Positions 5,362 to 7,439 of a stretch of 7,439 nucleotides of DNA are shown here, one piece after another (the first letter of the stretch is position 1; the number at the start of each line of letters is the position of its first letter). The notes under the pieces were generated by a model. It did not search any database and was not told the DNA's origin. It saw only the letters and a program-made list of their open reading frames with translations. The stretch is from NCBI GenBank assembly GCA_037442025.1, contig JBBIRB010000067.1:1-7439 (forward strand), in the 5' to 3' direction. This DNA is from UBA2287 sp037442025 (GTDB lineage: Bacteria; Bacteroidota; Bacteroidia; Bacteroidales; Tenuifilaceae). Made by a program: the position numbers and the translations under genes.

Positions 5362-7104
5362 CTAGTAGTTCATAAAATCGTCGTCGCTATTCCCAGCCTT
5401 TGCAGCATGAATATTCTGTGCTCCTTGGCTATAGGCTGACTTTTTTGCGTGAGAGCCATCATTCATTTCTAGCGCAAAACCCTTTGTTTGCTGCTTGCCA
5501 TTGTTTTTTATTTTGGGTTTAGCAAAACCCTTGCTAGTGGCGTGGTTCTGTCCCATAGAGGCAGTTGCTCTAAAGTTATCAATCGTAAAAAAGCTTATTA
5601 TATCTTTTAACTGCTCTGCTTGGCTCGCCAACTCCTCGGCACTGGTAGCTAACTCCTCACTGGCAGCTGCATTTTGTTGAGTTACAGTGTTAAACTGCTG
5701 AATGGCATTATTTATCTGGTCGGCTCCGGAGGTTTGCTCCATGCTGGCGGCTGAAATCTCCTGGACGAGTTTTGCCGTTTTCTCAATTTCAGGAATTACC
5801 TTGTTAAGTAATACAGCCGACTCCTCAGCTGTCCTCACACTATTTTTTGCCAAAACATTTATCTCATCGGCAGCTATTTTGCTTCGCTCTGCCAGCTTTC
5901 GTACCTCGGCTGCTACAACCGCAAAACCTCTGCCATGCTCTCCTGCTCTGGCTGCTTCAACAGCAGCGTTAAGGGCAAGAAGGTTGGTTTGAAAAGCAAT
6001 ATCATTGATAATTCCTATCTTTTCGGCAATGTTTTTAATGGAAACGGCACTCTCTTCAGAAGCTTTGCTTACCTGGGCAATGCTATGCGATGAAGATGTA
6101 GCAATCTTATCTGTTTGTTGGGCATTATCGGTGTTCTGCTGAATATTGCTGGCCATTTCCTCCATTGACGACGAAACCTCCTCAACCGACGATGCCTGCT
6201 CCGAAGCACCTTGAGACAGCACCTGTGAGGTGCTGCTCATTTGCTCGGTGGCAGATGCAATATTGTTTGCCCCCGCTACAACATGTGAAATAATTTCTTT
6301 TAACTTTTCAGACATAACAATAATTGCTCCGTAAATACCCTTGCCATCAGCAGTATCGAACGTAAGAGCTAAATTGCCGTTGGCCACTTCATTGGCTATG
6401 CGAACCACCTCGGCAGGTTCGCCGCCAACATCGTTTAAAACGTTGCGTGCAATTGCTATTCCCAAAATAATTGCTATAAATAAACCAACTATTACGGCAA
6501 CCAACATAGTTGAATTAACATAAGCAACATTTTTAAAGGCTTCTTTTTTTGAATTTTTGGCCAATTCATCATTAATCTTTACTAGCCTGTCGTTTAGGTT
6601 ATCTGCCTTCTCAAAATATGGTGTAATTGTATGTGTATTAAAGTGTTCCATGTTAAGGTAGTTCTCTTCGGTAGGGTTTCGCTCATACTCACGAGCAATT
6701 TCAACAAACCGATTATGCATACGCATATACTCATTCCATGCTGATACAAACTCTTTCCAAACCATGGCTTCCTCCTGGGAATGCGGCAACGATTCGTAAA
6801 TTTTCCACGCTGCATTAACCCTTGCTTTAGCATTATCCATTCTTTGGTACTGCCAGTTACGCTCCTCATTTGTTATGGTAGTTGCCAACAGGGCGTTTTC
6901 GAATGCTTCCATTCCCGCTTGCGCATCGCTTATATAAAGCAGCTGTTCAATAGCTGGCAGGCGAACATCGGCTATTTCACGCAAATCGTTACCAATTAAT
7001 TGAAGTCTTGTGTAACTAAAAACACCAAGAATTAAAATTATTGCTGCTAATGAAATAAATCCAGTCAACAGCTTTGTTCGAAGTTTTAAGCTTTTAAAAT
7101 TCAT
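5362..7104 (-). CDS. Methyl-accepting chemotaxis protein with 4HB-type periplasmic sensor
   Basis: This is a transmembrane chemoreceptor of 580 residues from the ATG at 7104 (MNFKSLKLRTK). An in-frame ATG at 7128 would add 8 residues; neither start has a clear ribosome site, and 7104 gives the usual receptor N-terminus. Numbered from 7104, TM1 is about 13-31 and a helical four-helix-bundle-type periplasmic domain spans about 32-195. TM2 (about 198-219) is followed by a HAMP-like segment (220-265). The cytoplasmic hairpin (about 268-505) has the conserved tip IAFQTNLLALNAAVEAARAG (369-388), continuing GEHGRGFAVVAAEVRKLAERS. Two sites fit the methylation consensus: ASSVEEVSSS (304-313) and AAASEELATS (479-488). 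A roughly 65-residue polar, Lys/Gly/Asn-rich linker ends in DFMNY. It would drive CheA through CheW, with adaptation by CheR and CheB. It follows cheB by 85-109 bp on the same strand. The ligand is unknown. Confidence 0.95.
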   Translation of the reverse strand: MNFKSLKLRTKLLTGFISLAAIILILGVFSYTRLQLIGNDLREIADVRLPAIEQLLYISDAQAGMEAFENALLATTITNEERNWQYQRMDNAKARVNAAWKIYESLPHSQEEAMVWKEFVSAWNEYMRMHNRFVEIAREYERNPTEENYLNMEHFNTHTITPYFEKADNLNDRLVKINDELAKNSKKEAFKNVAYVNSTMLVAVIVGLFIAIILGIAIARNVLNDVGGEPAEVVRIANEVANGNLALTFDTADGKGIYGAIIVMSEKLKEIISHVVAGANNIASATEQMSSTSQVLSQGASEQASSVEEVSSSMEEMASNIQQNTDNAQQTDKIATSSSHSIAQVSKASEESAVSIKNIAEKIGIINDIAFQTNLLALNAAVEAARAGEHGRGFAVVAAEVRKLAERSKIAADEINVLAKNSVRTAEESAVLLNKVIPEIEKTAKLVQEISAASMEQTSGADQINNAIQQFNTVTQQNAAASEELATSAEELASQAEQLKDIISFFTIDNFRATASMGQNHATSKGFAKPKIKNNGKQQTKGFALEMNDGSHAKKSAYSQGAQNIHAAKAGNSDDDFMNY

Positions 7105-7213
7105 GGTTATTGGTTTTAAGTTTAACATGGTTTTCTGTAAATCTGATATATCTTCATTTTTTGAAACATATTAGAAAAGTTCAGGGTGTTTCTTTTTACA
7201 ATATTTTTGCTAA

Positions 7214-7439
7214 TTACCCAATGGGTTTTATAACAAAAGGGGCTATGGCTTCGAGCGGTAAAATTTTATCGACTGCTCCCAGTTTTATAGCCTCTTTGGG
7301 CATTCCGAATACTACACAGGTTTTCTCATCCTGAGCAATAGTTTTGGCACCAGCCTGCTTCATTTCAAGGAGCCCACGGGCACCATCGCCCCCCATACCG
7401 GTCATTATAACCCCAATGGCATTGGCCCCTGCGTACCGT
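7214..7439 (-). CDS. cheB: Chemotaxis protein-glutamate methylesterase CheB (C-terminal end, 5' part outside the window)
   Basis: The frame is open from the right edge, so the ATG at 7405-7403 is internal. The window encodes the last 74 residues: RYAGANAIGVIMTGMGGDGA, then RGLLEMKQAGAKTIAQDEKT, CVVFGMPKEAIKLGAVDKIL and PLEAIAPFVIKPIG, then TAA. This is the end of the CheB methylesterase domain. The aspartate in MTGMGGDGA is the catalytic-triad Asp; the Ser and His of the triad, and any receiver domain, lie outside. CheB removes methyl groups from receptor glutamates and deamidates glutamines, resetting receptor activity. Its position directly before a chemoreceptor gene with a possible docking pentapeptide fits a shared operon. 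Whether it has the usual N-terminal receiver domain cannot be seen. The family assignment is secure. Confidence 0.95.
   Translation of the reverse strand, partial: RYAGANAIGVIMTGMGGDGARGLLEMKQAGAKTIAQDEKTCVVFGMPKEAIKLGAVDKILPLEAIAPFVIKPIG

Noticed and set aside
5702..5992. Plus-strand open frame of 96 codons
   Set aside because: It is antisense to the receptor hairpin tip; its Ala/Ser-rich translation is the usual shadow of receptor coding sequence.
7129..7213. Promoter for the chemoreceptor gene in the gap after cheB
   Set aside because: The best box, TATGTTTC, misses the TAnnTTTG consensus at its last base and has no suitable upstream TTTG, so read-through from cheB is equally likely.
7214..7405. 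A separate 63-residue protein starting at the ATG at 7405
   Set aside because: The same frame continues upstream to the window edge with CheB-like residues (RYAGANAIGVI), so the ATG is internal to cheB.
1..7439. CRISPR arrays, tRNA or rRNA genes
   Set aside because: I saw no regularly spaced direct repeats, tRNA-like cloverleaf with T-loop GTTCRA, or rRNA-like sequence by reading; no model search could be run.

Overview
All six genes recognised in this window lie on the minus strand. Three features suggest a Bacteroidota organism that is motile or at least capable of chemotaxis, possibly Marinilabiliales-like (this narrower placement is a guess). First, I see no convincing Shine-Dalgarno sequences. 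Second, two gene starts carry a TAnnTTTG-type -7 element. Third, the proteins have the character of that group: a PAS/GAF sensor with no kinase, a 4HB chemoreceptor, and a small-type PurL with an SEHASYKNS motif.

In transcription order (right to left), the window opens with the C-terminal end of the receptor methylesterase CheB (7214-7439, 5' end outside). An 85-109 bp gap follows, depending on the start chosen, then a complete membrane chemoreceptor (5362-7104) whose last five residues fit the CheR/CheB-docking pentapeptide pattern. These two genes look like the end of a chemotaxis operon. A gene-free stretch of 482 bp follows (4880-5361). It holds a long, symmetric, imperfect hairpin (about 5011-5139) with TAACAA/TTGTTA ends and a single bulged G, closely resembling an integron attC recombination site. 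Next is a 760-residue membrane PAS/GAF sensor (2597-4879) with no recognisable output domain, then a small exported protein of unknown function (2142-2513).

A second gene-poor stretch (about 1690-2141) carries a compact inverted-repeat unit (1884-1938) that looks like a dispersed REP-type element. To its left is an AT-rich two-gene module, mntA-hepT (1034-1664), a MNT/HEPN toxin-antitoxin pair with overlapping genes. Its base composition differs from the neighbours (38 of 120 bases are G/C at 1081-1200, against 60 of 120 at 3001-3120), which suggests transfer.

The window ends in the N-terminal 275 residues of purL (1-826), a core purine-synthesis gene. A Bacteroidota-type promoter with an embedded palindrome lies just upstream of it.

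Nothing here is a clear new multi-gene system. The attC-like element, without any integrase in view, is the least expected object. The output-less PAS/GAF sensor next to a receptor and CheB is second.
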